Notes: generated from the sequence alone by a model not told the origin. Shown: positions 1 through 7,578, counted from the stretch's first letter. The stretch: 64,000 bases of DNA from Bacillus ndiopicus (GCF_000612805.1 NZ_HG964404.1:211091-275090); one strand, 5' to 3'. Translations and numbers: made by a program.

Positions 1-79
1 CGGAATTTCACAGAATCCTGCTTTTAAAAAGCTCGCGGGCTTTACCGCCGATTGGGACTTACACCCGACCCCGAAGGAA
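1..79 (-). promoter_or_regulatory. FMN riboswitch copy 3 (truncated by window edge)
   Basis: On the minus strand this reads as the 5' two thirds of an FMN (RFN) aptamer: the CCTTCGGGGTCGGGTG entry, the GGCGGTAAAGCCCGCGAGC arm and the start of the GGATTC-GTGAAATTCC arm. The 3' closing part (CCGACAGT, GTCTGGATG) lies beyond position 1. It differs from copies 1 and 2 by one base in the GGATTC arm (plus-strand CACAGAAT instead of CACCGAAT), which breaks one pair of that stem. The regulated gene, presumably a riboflavin synthesis or transport gene, is outside the window. Confidence 0.85.
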
Positions 80-90
80 TATTATTCAAT

Positions 91-123
91 TAAAAAAAGA
101 CCTCACGTTTTTTGTGGGGTCTG
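91..123 (-). terminator. Intrinsic terminator between FMN riboswitch copies 2 and 3
   Basis: On the minus strand GACCCCAC and GTGAGGTC pair around an A-rich loop and are followed by seven T residues. This is the expression platform of riboswitch copy 2. It is nearly identical to the hairpin at 293-325. Confidence 0.85.
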
Positions 124-171
124 AAAAAAGGCATCTTCAAATAAAGCCACTTTTATGTCGCTTTTTTGCCT

Positions 172-281
172 ACCTTCTCTCATCCAGACTGTTACTGTCG
201 GCTTCGGAATTTCACCGAATCCTGCTTAAAAAAGCTCGCGGGCTTTACCGCCGATTGGGACTTACACCCGACCCCGAAGGA
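172..281 (-). promoter_or_regulatory. FMN riboswitch copy 2 (complete)
   Basis: A full RFN element on the minus strand: the CCTTCGGGGTCGGGTG start, GGCGGTAAAGCCCGCGAGC, GGATTCGGTGAAATTCCGAA, CCGACAGTAACAGTCTGG and the closing GAGAGAAGG are all present in the conserved order. FMN-bound aptamers of this class stabilise a downstream terminator. Here the next element downstream is such a terminator (91-123), followed by another aptamer rather than a gene. It lies about 201 bp downstream of copy 1. Confidence 0.93.
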
Positions 282-292
282 ATATTATTCAA

Positions 293-325
293 TTAAAAAA
301 GACCTCACATTTTTTGTGGGGTCTG
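293..325 (-). terminator. Intrinsic terminator between FMN riboswitch copies 1 and 2
   Basis: On the minus strand GACCCCAC and GTGAGGTC form a stem around AAAAAAT, followed by a run of T. It is the expression platform of riboswitch copy 1 and has the same sequence and spacing as the hairpin after copy 2. Confidence 0.85.
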
Positions 326-372
326 AAAAAAGGCATCTTCAAATAAACCAGCATTATCGCCAGTTTTTGCCT

Positions 373-482
373 ACCTTCTCTCATCCAGACTGTTACTGTC
401 GGCTTCGGAATTTCACCGAATCCTGCTTAAAAAAGCTCGCGGGCTTTACCGCCGATTGGGACTTGCACCCGACCCCGAAGGC
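373..482 (-). promoter_or_regulatory. FMN riboswitch copy 1 (complete, promoter-proximal)
   Basis: A complete RFN aptamer on the minus strand, almost identical to copy 2 (differences at GCACCC versus ACACCC and just outside the closing stem). It is the first of three aptamer-plus-terminator units in series, so a transcript must pass at least two intact gates before reaching the third. Positions 483-882 hold no recognisable gene: only a possible promoter for this array, a hairpin near 712 and the leader of the small ORF at 883. Confidence 0.93.
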
Positions 483-501
483 AATATTCATGTTGCGTCT
501 A

Positions 502-507
502 ATTATA
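502..507 (-). promoter_or_regulatory. Possible -10 box of the FMN riboswitch transcript
   Basis: The minus strand reads TATAAT about 20 bases upstream of aptamer copy 1. I see no convincing -35 hexamer at 16-18 bases, so the assignment rests on the perfect -10 box and its position. Confidence 0.35.
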
Positions 508-706
508 CAGCAATAATAAAAAAAATCTAGTCACTTAACAAGCAAAAAGTCTCAACAGTTTTCTGTACAGCCTAAATTTCCTCATATGAACTTCATCAAG
601 TTACTATTATTTCAAAGAATTATATGCTTTTTTATTTGATAAAATGAAACTTCATTTAAGATTATATAAACTAACTCCGAGTATTTACCGTTAATTACCA
701 TCAATA

Positions 707-752
707 AAAAAGAACGTTTGTACGCATAATAAATACAAACAAACGTTCCTTT
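707..752 (+). terminator. Hairpin with flanking A and T runs
   Basis: GAACGTTTGT (712-721) and ACAAACGTTC (739-748) are a perfect 10-bp inverted repeat, preceded by A residues and followed by CTTTTC. It could terminate transcription in either direction. No obvious gene feeds it, so it may belong to an unrecognised small transcript. Confidence 0.45.
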
Positions 753-845
753 TCTATGATCATGTTGTAAAAATTACAACTTAATGACGCAACTCAAAGA
801 CTAAAAGTTACAGACAGTATTGTTTTTCATCAATTTAATCATTAC

Positions 846-863
846 TTTACATTTCTATGTAAA
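846..863 (+). other. Inverted repeat just upstream of the mini-toxin RBS
   Basis: TTTACAT and ATGTAAA form a perfect 7-bp stem with a TTCT loop, ending seven bases before the CGGAG ribosome site of the ORF at 883. Type I toxin mRNAs often carry 5' structures that restrict translation, and this hairpin is placed to do that. The role is inferred. Confidence 0.4.
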
Positions 864-882
864 AAGAACGGAGATGTTGATT

Positions 883-978
883 ATGACGGTATACGAATCA
901 TTAATAATCGCCCTAACTTTTGTTTCGGTAATTATTTCCTTGATTACTTTATCGTATAATTTTTCACGAAAGAAATAG
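883..978 (+). CDS. Putative holin-like toxin (type I toxin-antitoxin peptide)
   Basis: A 31-residue ORF starting MTVYESLIIALTF, with one hydrophobic helix (about residues 5-24) and a charged end, SRKK. This N-terminal pattern is typical of the small putative holin-like toxin (Hol-Tox) peptides of Bacilli and lactobacilli, which insert in the membrane and are usually silenced by an antisense RNA. A CGGAG ribosome site lies nine bases upstream of the ATG. An inverted repeat precedes the RBS and a strong palindrome (1011-1043) follows the stop. I cannot identify the antisense RNA promoter with confidence. Confidence 0.72.
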   Translation: MTVYESLIIALTFVSVIISLITLSYNFSRKK

Positions 979-1010
979 TCATACCAATCGTTTTTCATGG
1001 TGAAAGAAAA

Positions 1011-1058
1011 CAATCAGTAGGGGATGATACTCCCCACTGATTGAAGTTTCACTCGATC
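1011..1058 (-). repeat. Dispersed palindromic repeat, copy a
   Basis: CAATCAGT-A-GGGG and CCCC-ACTGATTG form a long hairpin (1011-1043), followed on the plus strand by GAAGTTTCACT. The CCCCACTGATTGAAG-TTCACT unit recurs near 20251, 34642 and 41576. Like the other copies it sits directly downstream of a minus-strand gene. It could also end the toxin transcript on the plus strand. Confidence 0.75.
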
Positions 1059-1577
1059 TCATCGCATAGGGTTATCAAAATTCCAGTTTGTATAAATAGC
1101 CGCTGCGCTAATAGGGTCTGAGGACGTATTTTCTGTAAAGCCAGCTATTAAATTGCCTACTCTAAATGTAGGCTCAAATAACTGCTCCTCCTTAGGTGCT
1201 GCTGTCGGTCCATTTATACCCAATTTTGTATCGTCTGTTACAACTACTTGCATTCCATTATCCAATGTAAAGCTCAGTCCATCTTCTCCGACTTCCGTTA
1301 TGACCCCTTCTATATTGACAACTGCACTTGAAGCTGGAGCTGAGTGATCCACCACAATTCTGTCCGTCAAATCTAATGTTGCATCATTGTTTATAGTTAT
1401 TAAAGCAACTACTGCAATTACTGCACAGGCTACTAAACCTCCAATTAGATACCTTATATTTTTCATAAAGCCCCTCTTTTCTTTTTGTTCATATCCCAGC
1501 ATTTCTTTTTGCATTTTACTTTTAAATTCTTCAGAAGCATGAATCTGCTTCATTGCCTTCTTATAAGCATTCATCAT
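1059..1577 (-). CDS. Putative membrane anti-sigma factor paired with an ECF sigma factor
   Basis: This 172-residue protein has a charged cytoplasmic N-terminus (about 1-40), one transmembrane helix (about 43-63) and an extracytoplasmic C-terminal part. That part contains GVITEVGEDGLSFTL and resembles a small beta-barrel. No HxxxCxxC zinc motif is present, so it is not a ZAS-type anti-sigma. The assignment rests on topology and on the ATGA overlap with the sigma gene just upstream, an arrangement usual for ECF sigma/anti-sigma pairs. A GGGGG ribosome site lies before the ATG. The signal it senses cannot be read from the sequence. Confidence 0.65.
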   Translation of the reverse strand: MMNAYKKAMKQIHASEEFKSKMQKEMLGYEQKEKRGFMKNIRYLIGGLVACAVIAVVALITINNDATLDLTDRIVVDHSAPASSAVVNIEGVITEVGEDGLSFTLDNGMQVVVTDDTKLGINGPTAAPKEEQLFEPTFRVGNLIAGFTENTSSDPISAAAIYTNWNFDNPMR

Positions 1578-2053
1578 ACCTTACCCCCTTCATCTAAAAT
1601 CACTTTTAACTTCATTCGCGCCCTTCTCAGCTTTGAGCCTACTGTATTTGCATTTATTCCTAACAGATTAGCAATTTCAGCAGTCGTGTAGCCCTCATAA
1701 TAATGCAAATAAACAATGACTCTCTCATTTTCATTAAGTTCAAAAATTTCAGCGAGAACCTCTTGTTCCTCTTTGGCAATAAACGTCATTTCTTCTGTTA
1801 TTGGTATTGTTTTCTTAACACGGGAGGACTTAAAGTAATCCTTGCATTTATTAAATGTCACTTTTATAAGCCAAGCCTTTAAATACGCTTCATTATCAAA
1901 GACTTTTTTCTGTCTCATTAGTGTCATATAAACCTCTTGCACAATATCCTCTGCCTCAGACATACTTTTTGTCTGCTGCACTGCAATTCGTATTAAGGTG
2001 TCGCTATATGTTTGAACAATCTCTTGAACGTCTAAACCCGCAAACTTTTTCAT
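1574..2053 (-). CDS. ECF-type RNA polymerase sigma factor
   Basis: This 159-residue protein has a sigma-70 region 2 (about 15-75; AEDIVQEVYMTLM and LKAWLIKVTFNKCKDYF) and a region 4 helix-turn-helix (about 100-155; YYEGYTTAEIANLLGINANTVGSKLRRAR). The length and lack of region 3 fit ECF sigma factors. Its stop overlaps the start of the membrane partner by ATGA, implying translational coupling. An AAGGAGG site lies 13 bases before the ATG, which is slightly long. I could not find a convincing autoregulated ECF promoter upstream. Targets are unknown. Confidence 0.9.
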   Translation of the reverse strand: MKKFAGLDVQEIVQTYSDTLIRIAVQQTKSMSEAEDIVQEVYMTLMRQKKVFDNEAYLKAWLIKVTFNKCKDYFKSSRVKKTIPITEEMTFIAKEEQEVLAEIFELNENERVIVYLHYYEGYTTAEIANLLGINANTVGSKLRRARMKLKVILDEGGKV

Positions 2054-2285
2054 GTTTTTTATCTAACCTCCTTCACTTCATAATACGATTCATCTTTGTT
2101 TATTCGTGCAGCGGATGAATTTTTTCGTTGAATGTATTTTATTGCCGTTAAAACAGATATTATCTTCTTTAACATAAATGTTATAATCCAAATAGGACTC
2201 ACCAAAAATGGTGAGCCCTCCCTTTGTTATTGATTCTTTAAATAGCGGAATTAAACAATGTATTAAAACGGACGGTGAATATTAC

Positions 2286-4004
2286 ATGCACTACCTTAAA
2301 AATCGCTGGGATTATTGGAAACTAGTGTTCATACCTATTCTAATATTTTTCTTCTTAATATACATAGCATTCAGGCCAGAAATTAATCCACCAATCATGC
2401 TCAATTTTTTTAAAGCAATTAAAGACCAAACAATATACCCTATTTTAGATAAGAAAATCAATAACTTCCTTAATTCGCAAAATTTACATTTTATGATTAA
2501 TTATTTCGCTTTGTTAGTTAATTATCTATCTATAGTAAATATTTATGTTGTGTTGATATTTACCATTTCCACCTTAATATCGAAGCACCCTATTCTATTT
2601 ATTAGTAATCTCTACCTGAAAATCAATTCATATTTTTTGAAATTTATAGCAGATTTTAAACAATCTCTTCCTATTGTCATATTTATCAGCATACCATTTT
2701 TATTACTTTTATCTACTCATAATGCAATGATTGCAATTATTATCATTTCTATAATTATTTCTTGGTTATTAAGTTTCATTCTTAGAAAAAAGAGTCCTTA
2801 TTTTAATTGGTTCTTTCAGAAATGGCTATGGAAAAATCTAGTCATAACCATCATGCTAATATACACGATAAGTGCCCAAGTTATTGATTTTAAAAATCAC
2901 AGTAAACTCTGGTTACCACTTTTTTTGAATTTATATCCATTTATATCGCTTTTAATGCTCACTTTCTATATGGTTATATTTCTAATTAAAATTGAGTTTA
3001 TTCAAGCAAAAAAACATAAAGAATTCCTATATGAATTTAGTTCCTATTTATCATTTCCTAAAATCATAGAAAATGAAAATAAAGAAGATGTATCAAAATT
3101 GGTCGACACAATTAAAAATAAGGATATTTTCCATTCTAAATTTAATCAAATGACTCAAAAAGGTGACATTATAAAAGATAGAAATGTTATTAATTTAACG
3201 ATTTCGTCATTTTGTACGTTTATTATGATAGCTATCGTGTTATATCAACTTTACAGTCCTTCTAGCAATGAAACTATTGATGAAGCAACACTTAAAATTA
3301 TTGTGTTTTTTATTGTTATTTTATTAACTAGATTGCTGTCCCGTAGCTATGAAATAATAATGGCTTTTACAAGTGATGTACTATCACAAGCACCGAAAAA
3401 ATCAAATCTTACTGGTAGCGACCGCATTAAGCTGATACTTAAAAGCCTTTTGGAAATAACAGTACTCTCATTTGGTTTAAAAATATTGTATCTTATTTTT
3501 TTAGATCCTTTATCATTACCATATACTTCTCTATCAATTAAAGACACGCTTCTTCGCTTCTTTGAAACATATGCAATTCAATTATTTAATGTTTCATTTG
3601 ATAGAAAGTTTGGCCTTTTCTTTGCTATCATTCATATTATTCAAATTTCAGTCTCAGCAAGTTTGATTCTCCTTAGCCTCGCTATATACAGTGGTGGTAA
3701 AAGCAATCAAAGAATGTATGAGTTGAAAATAGAAAATGGCGAGTATATCTTTTCTGAAATAAATGTTATTAATAATAAAGCTTTTACTCGAACGATTTAC
3801 TCAAAGAAAGATTTTAAAAGCTTTCAGGATGACTGGGAAAATAATTGTATTGATTCTGAAATGTTTGAGCAAATTCAAATCGCTTATCAAGAATTGCAAG
3901 AGAATAATGCCAAATATCAAAAGCAAACAGAAGATATTATTCAAATATTTGATAACTACAATAAAATAGAACGTTTCTTTAAAAAGATTTTAGGCCTTGT
4001 TTAA
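2286..4004 (+). CDS. Polytopic membrane protein of unknown function
   Basis: I do not recognise the family. The protein (572 residues from this start) has about ten hydrophobic segments spread from residue 12 to about 500 and a soluble, charged C-terminal tail with coiled-coil character. I prefer the ATG at 2286, preceded by a purine-rich GGACGGTGA. The in-frame ATG at 2208 lies inside a hairpin (GGACTCACC/GGTGAGCC) directly after a TATAAT at 2182. Codon use is strongly AT-rich compared with the biosynthetic genes of the window. A terminator follows at 4007. The gene is monocistronic and divergent from the sigma operon. Confidence 0.75.
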   Translation: MHYLKNRWDYWKLVFIPILIFFFLIYIAFRPEINPPIMLNFFKAIKDQTIYPILDKKINNFLNSQNLHFMINYFALLVNYLSIVNIYVVLIFTISTLISKHPILFISNLYLKINSYFLKFIADFKQSLPIVIFISIPFLLLLSTHNAMIAIIIISIIISWLLSFILRKKSPYFNWFFQKWLWKNLVITIMLIYTISAQVIDFKNHSKLWLPLFLNLYPFISLLMLTFYMVIFLIKIEFIQAKKHKEFLYEFSSYLSFPKIIENENKEDVSKLVDTIKNKDIFHSKFNQMTQKGDIIKDRNVINLTISSFCTFIMIAIVLYQLYSPSSNETIDEATLKIIVFFIVILLTRLLSRSYEIIMAFTSDVLSQAPKKSNLTGSDRIKLILKSLLEITVLSFGLKILYLIFLDPLSLPYTSLSIKDTLLRFFETYAIQLFNVSFDRKFGLFFAIIHIIQISVSASLILLSLAIYSGGKSNQRMYELKIENGEYIFSEINVINNKAFTRTIYSKKDFKSFQDDWENNCIDSEMFEQIQIAYQELQENNAKYQKQTEDIIQIFDNYNKIERFFKKILGLV

Positions 4005-4006
4005 AA

Positions 4007-4037
4007 GGATTCGCCAGATTTGGCGGATTCTTTTTTA
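4007..4037 (+). terminator. Intrinsic terminator
   Basis: GGATTCGCCA and TGGCGGATTC pair around a short loop and are followed by TTTTTTAG, directly after the membrane protein stop. From 4038 to 4333 I see nothing but AT-rich leader for the next gene. Confidence 0.85.
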
Positions 4038-4333
4038 GTTATTTTAAATACTACCAGTACACTCCTATAACTCGTTGTTTTTGCTGCTATCACTAAGACT
4101 TGAACTGTTTAGTGGATATAGATGTTTTTTGTACACACCTACCAAGAACAAACGTTTGTATTTTTCCTTTTCTTTTGAGCAAATATTTTGTATGATAAAA
4201 GACAAGTAGATGATTTTTTAAGGAATGGGCAGTCGCAGCAAAAGGGATATTGCAAGTGTTATAAGCCGATAAATTATCACAAAACACTTTCCCCTACTGT
4301 AATAAAAAATCTAAACAAGAGGTAGGTCCAAAT

Positions 4334-5527
4334 ATGATTCAATTAACAAACCGTCAGGCACGGCAATTTCTGTTGTTAAAGCATGGGCTTTTGGGTGAAC
4401 ATAAATTTATTGGGAAGCAGGGCGTACTGGACTTTGCTCGACAGGTTAGCTGTATTCAATATGACCCCATTGATATTTGTGGAAAAAACGCCGAATTGGT
4501 GCTGCAATCGCGAATCAAGGGATTTATCAAGGAAATGCTCGCCGATTTGCTGTATAAGGATCGAAGCCTTGTCGATTATCCCGACAAAAACCTAGCCATT
4601 ATCCCTGTCGAGGACTGGCCGTATTTTGAGCGTTACAGGCAAGCTGCCCGACAAAATGCTAGACGCTATCCCGAAATGGAAGCATTGGCAGTGCAAGTGC
4701 GGGCTCATATCGAAAATCACGGTGCGTTAAGTTCGAATGATTTAAAATTGGATGGGGATTTCTCTTGGCAATCAGCCATCCATTGGAGCGGTGGAAACAA
4801 TTCATCTCGATCGGTGCTTGAGCAGATGTATTCGACGGGCGAGCTGATTATCCATCATAAAAAAGGAACGCGTAAATATTACGATATCGCCGAGAAGTTT
4901 ATACAGCCAAATCTGCTAAATGCGCCAGAGCCATTGGAGGATGAGCTTGAGCACCATAAGTGGCGAGTACTACGTCGAATTGGCGCTGTTGGTCTCTTAT
5001 GGAATCGTGCGTCAGATGCATGGCTGAACATATGGGGTTTGAAAGCAGCACAGCGCAACGAAGTTTTCCGCCAGCTCTTACACGAGGCTCGCATTGTTGC
5101 TATTGCTGTGGAGCAAATGAAGGATACACTGTACTGTCTTATTGAGGATTTACCGCTTATTGAAGCCGTTCTGCAACATCAGGAGCCGAAATTGCGTTGT
5201 GAGCTTATTGCCCCACTAGATAATTTTATGTGGGATAGGAAACTTATAAACGAATTGTTTGACTTTGATTACACCTGGGAAATTTACACACCTGCAAGTA
5301 AACGAAAATTCGGTCATTATGTGCTGCCCTTATTATACGGAGAGCGCTTTATTGGACGAGCTGAGATAATTGCAGAGCGAAAAACTAGAACGCTTATTGT
5401 TAAAAATGTCTGGTACGAAAACGGTGTGAAGCAAACTACACAATTGCGAAAAGCCTTAAACAATTGTTTTCAAAGGTTTGCGGTATTCAACGAGTGTAAG
5501 TCGATTTTAGTAGAGTCCATGAACTGA
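4334..5527 (+). CDS. Winged-helix DNA glycosylase-like protein (AlkZ/YcaQ, HTH_42 family)
   Basis: This 397-residue protein matches the HTH_42 (YcaQ/AlkZ) family over its full length. Members are monofunctional glycosylases that unhook DNA interstrand crosslinks or bulky N-alkyl adducts. The catalytic QxD/QxQ element is seen as QYD at residues 42-44. The PLDNFMWDRKL stretch near residue 300 and a C-terminal beta domain also fit. AlkZ of Streptomyces uses QxQ and E. coli YcaQ uses QxD, so this belongs to the YcaQ-like side. An AAGAGGTAGG site precedes the ATG. The family is known from self-resistance to genotoxic natural products, but no such cluster is visible here, so a general repair role is more likely. 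Confidence 0.85.
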   Translation: MIQLTNRQARQFLLLKHGLLGEHKFIGKQGVLDFARQVSCIQYDPIDICGKNAELVLQSRIKGFIKEMLADLLYKDRSLVDYPDKNLAIIPVEDWPYFERYRQAARQNARRYPEMEALAVQVRAHIENHGALSSNDLKLDGDFSWQSAIHWSGGNNSSRSVLEQMYSTGELIIHHKKGTRKYYDIAEKFIQPNLLNAPEPLEDELEHHKWRVLRRIGAVGLLWNRASDAWLNIWGLKAAQRNEVFRQLLHEARIVAIAVEQMKDTLYCLIEDLPLIEAVLQHQEPKLRCELIAPLDNFMWDRKLINELFDFDYTWEIYTPASKRKFGHYVLPLLYGERFIGRAEIIAERKTRTLIVKNVWYENGVKQTTQLRKALNNCFQRFAVFNECKSILVESMN

Positions 5528-5655
5528 TATAAATTAAACACCCAATAGCACGGCAAAATATTAAGCTTACTTCATGGTGAATACTTTATATCAAGCTTCA
5601 AAAGTTCAAGATGGACAACTTATCATATATTATTCGGAAAAAGAGGTACCTGATG

Positions 5656-5707
5656 TGAACTGACCCATAAAAGTTAAACATCAATGTAACTTTTACGGGG
5701 CAGTTCA
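5656..5707. repeat. IS3-end-like palindrome (52 bp)
   Basis: Two 20-base arms, TGAACTGACCCATAAAAGTT and the complement of TGAACTGCCCCGTAAAAGTT (18 of 20 matching), face each other across 12 bases. The arm resembles the terminal inverted repeat left by the IS3-family remnant at 51058-51087 (TAACTTTTAGGGGTCAATTCA). It looks like two IS ends joined without a transposase. The interval 5528-6065 has no gene; it holds this palindrome, the repeat at 5715 and a hairpin near 5941. Confidence 0.6.
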
Positions 5708-5714
5708 TCTTAGA

Positions 5715-5776
5715 AAAACAGTCTTCCCCCTTGTGCATCAAGAAGTTGACCAACAGCATAGTTTTTAGGCATAATA
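5715..5776. repeat. Direct repeat, left copy (partner at 12195-12256)
   Basis: About 62 bases match the segment at 12195-12256 in the same orientation. The longest identical run is the 20 bases from GCATAGTTT to GGCATAAT, with a handful of substitutions elsewhere. On the minus strand both copies can be read as a short MPKNYA-GQLLDA peptide that soon stops, suggesting decayed coding sequence. The two copies bracket about 6.5 kb of accessory genes. Confidence 0.65.
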
Positions 5777-5940
5777 ATTTACCACAGATTTTTGCAAAAA
5801 TAGTATGCATTTTGTTCACAAATCATTCACGTTACCTTCGCAAATGCTGATTTTATATGGCTTTCCTCTCTTAGCAACGTGTTTTGCAAAATAAGAAACA
5901 CATAAAAAAGGAATTAACATCATTTACATATCGTAGAATG

Positions 5941-5976
5941 TAAATAAAGCTACTCAAAATGAGCAGCTTATTTTAC
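5941..5976. terminator. Bidirectional hairpin upstream of the exported repeat protein
   Basis: AAATAAAGCT and AGCTTATTTT pair around an ACTCAAAATGAGC core, giving a stem with A-rich and T-rich flanks. It resembles an intrinsic terminator insulating the gene that starts at 6066. Confidence 0.5.
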
Positions 5977-6065
5977 AACTATATGGATGAAAATGGGTCT
6001 AATTTCTCTTCTTTTATAACAAAACATACCATATAGTTCAATATACTTTCAAGGAGGTGTTTGTT

Positions 6066-6698
6066 TTGTCAAAGAAGAAATTGATACTTCTGTTAGGGAT
6101 AATAGGTATCTTTTTTGTTTTGTTAGCCAATCCATTTCTTAACTTTGCTAAAGAACCTGAAACAACTCCATACACTTACAATGAATTATTACCCTACATT
6201 GAAAAATATAAAAGCCTAATTTTCTACATCAATAAAGATTTACGCGATCAAGGCTACCCTTCAATTGTAGACTATGCGCTGTTAAGTGATGAAAAAATTG
6301 AAATCCTCATTAAGTTAAAGGAAAACAATGAAAGAGTAGCCTCAAAAAACATCCAACAAATAGTTAAAAGCGTTATAGAGAAACAAAATTTTAATCCTGC
6401 CATATTTCAAATTAATATATCAAATATGAATAAGCCAACTGTAAAAAATGAAAATAGACTAAGTTATTATGATTTGATGGGTTATATCCTTTTAGATATG
6501 ATGGAGAAAAACTTTGAAGCATTTAGTTTAGATTACGCAATTTTGCCAGAAAACACTGAAATCATAGTAAAACTAGCCGACACAATCGACGAAAACTCAA
6601 GAAAAGAAATCCAACAAATTGTCAGTAATATTTTAAAACAAAATAACTTTGATTCTAACATGTTTCAAATTAATATAACTAATTACAAAGCACAATAA
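6066..6698 (+). CDS. Exported or membrane-anchored protein with a tandem internal repeat
   Basis: I do not recognise the family. The protein is 210 residues from a TTG start that sits seven bases after AAGGAGGTG; an upstream in-frame GTG overlaps the RBS and is unlikely. An N-terminal hydrophobic segment (about 3-22) is a signal or anchor. The rest is two copies of an about 75-residue module. Each starts Y-(N/D)-L-(L/M), has a (D/S)YA-(I/L)L segment, then I-(I/V)-(L/V)KL, then IQQIV, and ends NF(N/D)xxxFQINI. It converges on the gene at 6703 with only four bases between stops. Confidence 0.7.
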   Translation: MSKKKLILLLGIIGIFFVLLANPFLNFAKEPETTPYTYNELLPYIEKYKSLIFYINKDLRDQGYPSIVDYALLSDEKIEILIKLKENNERVASKNIQQIVKSVIEKQNFNPAIFQINISNMNKPTVKNENRLSYYDLMGYILLDMMEKNFEAFSLDYAILPENTEIIVKLADTIDENSRKEIQQIVSNILKQNNFDSNMFQINITNYKAQ

Positions 6699-6702
6699 TC
6701 AA

Positions 6703-7104
6703 TTAGATTACGAAGAAAAGTGGACCAGCTTGACTTGCACATGGGCTCATTTGTTCTACCGTTGCTTCATATGCCCCATCTACACTAATCTCGAATGTGA
6801 CGTAAGCAACTCCACTTGTTGGAATAGTGGTATAGTTAAAGGATACCCCTCCACCACTTGCATATTTAAAAATACCTACCAATATATTATTTCCAGGATT
6901 TCCTGTTACCTTAAGTGTTATTACATTTGTACTGTTATTTTGATAATAGATAGACATACTTACATTTTGGCAAGTAGCTAATAAAGTAACTTCTTCTGAA
7001 TCTTCAGCGTTAGAGATAGCAGTTGCACTCACTTCATTTCCAAAGAATAAACTAAAGTTCAGTAATCCAAGTAGACTTAATAAAACTAATCTTCTTTTTA
7101 ACAT
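6703..7104 (-). CDS. Small secreted protein of unknown function
   Basis: This protein has 133 residues from the ATG that follows GAGGAG by seven bases; the TTG five codons upstream overlaps the RBS and is rejected. A Sec signal peptide is clear: LKRRLVLLSLLGLLNFSLFF, then a likely cut after VSA near residue 28. The mature part of about 105 residues is beta-rich (NVSMSIYYQNNSTNVITLKV, GVAYVTFEISVDG), with one cysteine at each end (ATCQN and SPCAS) that could form a disulfide. No homologous family comes to mind. Its terminator-free 3' end abuts that of the preceding gene. Confidence 0.72.
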   Translation of the reverse strand: MLKRRLVLLSLLGLLNFSLFFGNEVSATAISNAEDSEEVTLLATCQNVSMSIYYQNNSTNVITLKVTGNPGNNILVGIFKYASGGGVSFNYTTIPTSGVAYVTFEISVDGAYEATVEQMSPCASQAGPLFFVI

Positions 7105-7193
7105 AATAACACTCCTCAATATTTGTTTAATTCCATAAATTAGACAAATATTCTATAAATCCTCTTTTTTATAAATATATTTTTAAAAAGTTT

Positions 7194-7232
7194 AGAGTCT
7201 TGCTACATATAAAGCAGGACTCTTTAGTGTTT
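7194..7232. terminator. Intrinsic terminator-like hairpin
   Basis: AGAGTCTTGCT (7194-7204) and AGCAGGACTCT (7213-7223) form an 11-bp stem with one G-T pair, followed by TTAGTGTTTTTT. No intact gene precedes it on the plus strand, so it may be left from a deleted gene. The interval 7105-7578 otherwise holds an IS66 remnant. Confidence 0.55.
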
Positions 7233-7290
7233 TTTCAAATTACCACCACTTTTAATACAATCGACAATAATATTTTCACTTATTGCTAGA

Positions 7291-7434
7291 ATTAAATTGT
7301 TTATTGGATAAACTCCGAAATATTATGAAACAGCAAAAGTGAATGGTGTCGACTTTTATCAATACCTCATGATGTTCATGACAAAGTTACCAAATTTATC
7401 GCTCCATCAGCAGCCAGAAATTTTAAACGAATAA
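7291..7434 (+). pseudogene. IS66-family transposase C-terminal remnant
   Basis: Reading TTG TTT ATT GGA TAA ACT CCG AAA gives LFIG*TPK, then YYETAKVNGVDFYQYLMM and TKLPNL before a stop at 7432. This matches the end of IS66 transposases (WLF-DTPKGA, then Y-ETAKANGL-Y-YL). There is no upstream catalytic part and there is an internal stop, so this is a fossil. It marks past transposition beside the helicase gene. Confidence 0.65.
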
Positions 7435-7578
7435 ATATCTGGTCGAAAAAGATACAGTAACATATGCAAAATAGCCGCTTATATAAAAATTCCTTCAGGT
7501 AAACAGCTATTTGTTGTGTGTACCAAAAAGGGACATTTTTTATATTTCAGAGTACAGCAATAAAAAATAACAACCTCT

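Noticed and set aside
114..516. Two overlapping plus-strand open frames with repeated peptide sequence
   Set aside because: They run through the FMN riboswitch array on the opposite strand; the peptide repeats merely reflect the repeated aptamers, and no ribosome site precedes them.
712..748. Possible LexA/DinR box
   Set aside because: The GAACGTTTGT arms do not give the GAAC-N4-GTTC arrangement; a terminator-like hairpin explains the symmetry better.
4093..4287. 64-codon minus-strand frame
   Set aside because: No ribosome site, no recognisable protein features, and it lies in the leader of the winged-helix gene.
5598..5819. 73-codon minus-strand frame
   Set aside because: It crosses the IS3-end palindrome and the direct repeat, and shows no ribosome site or family.
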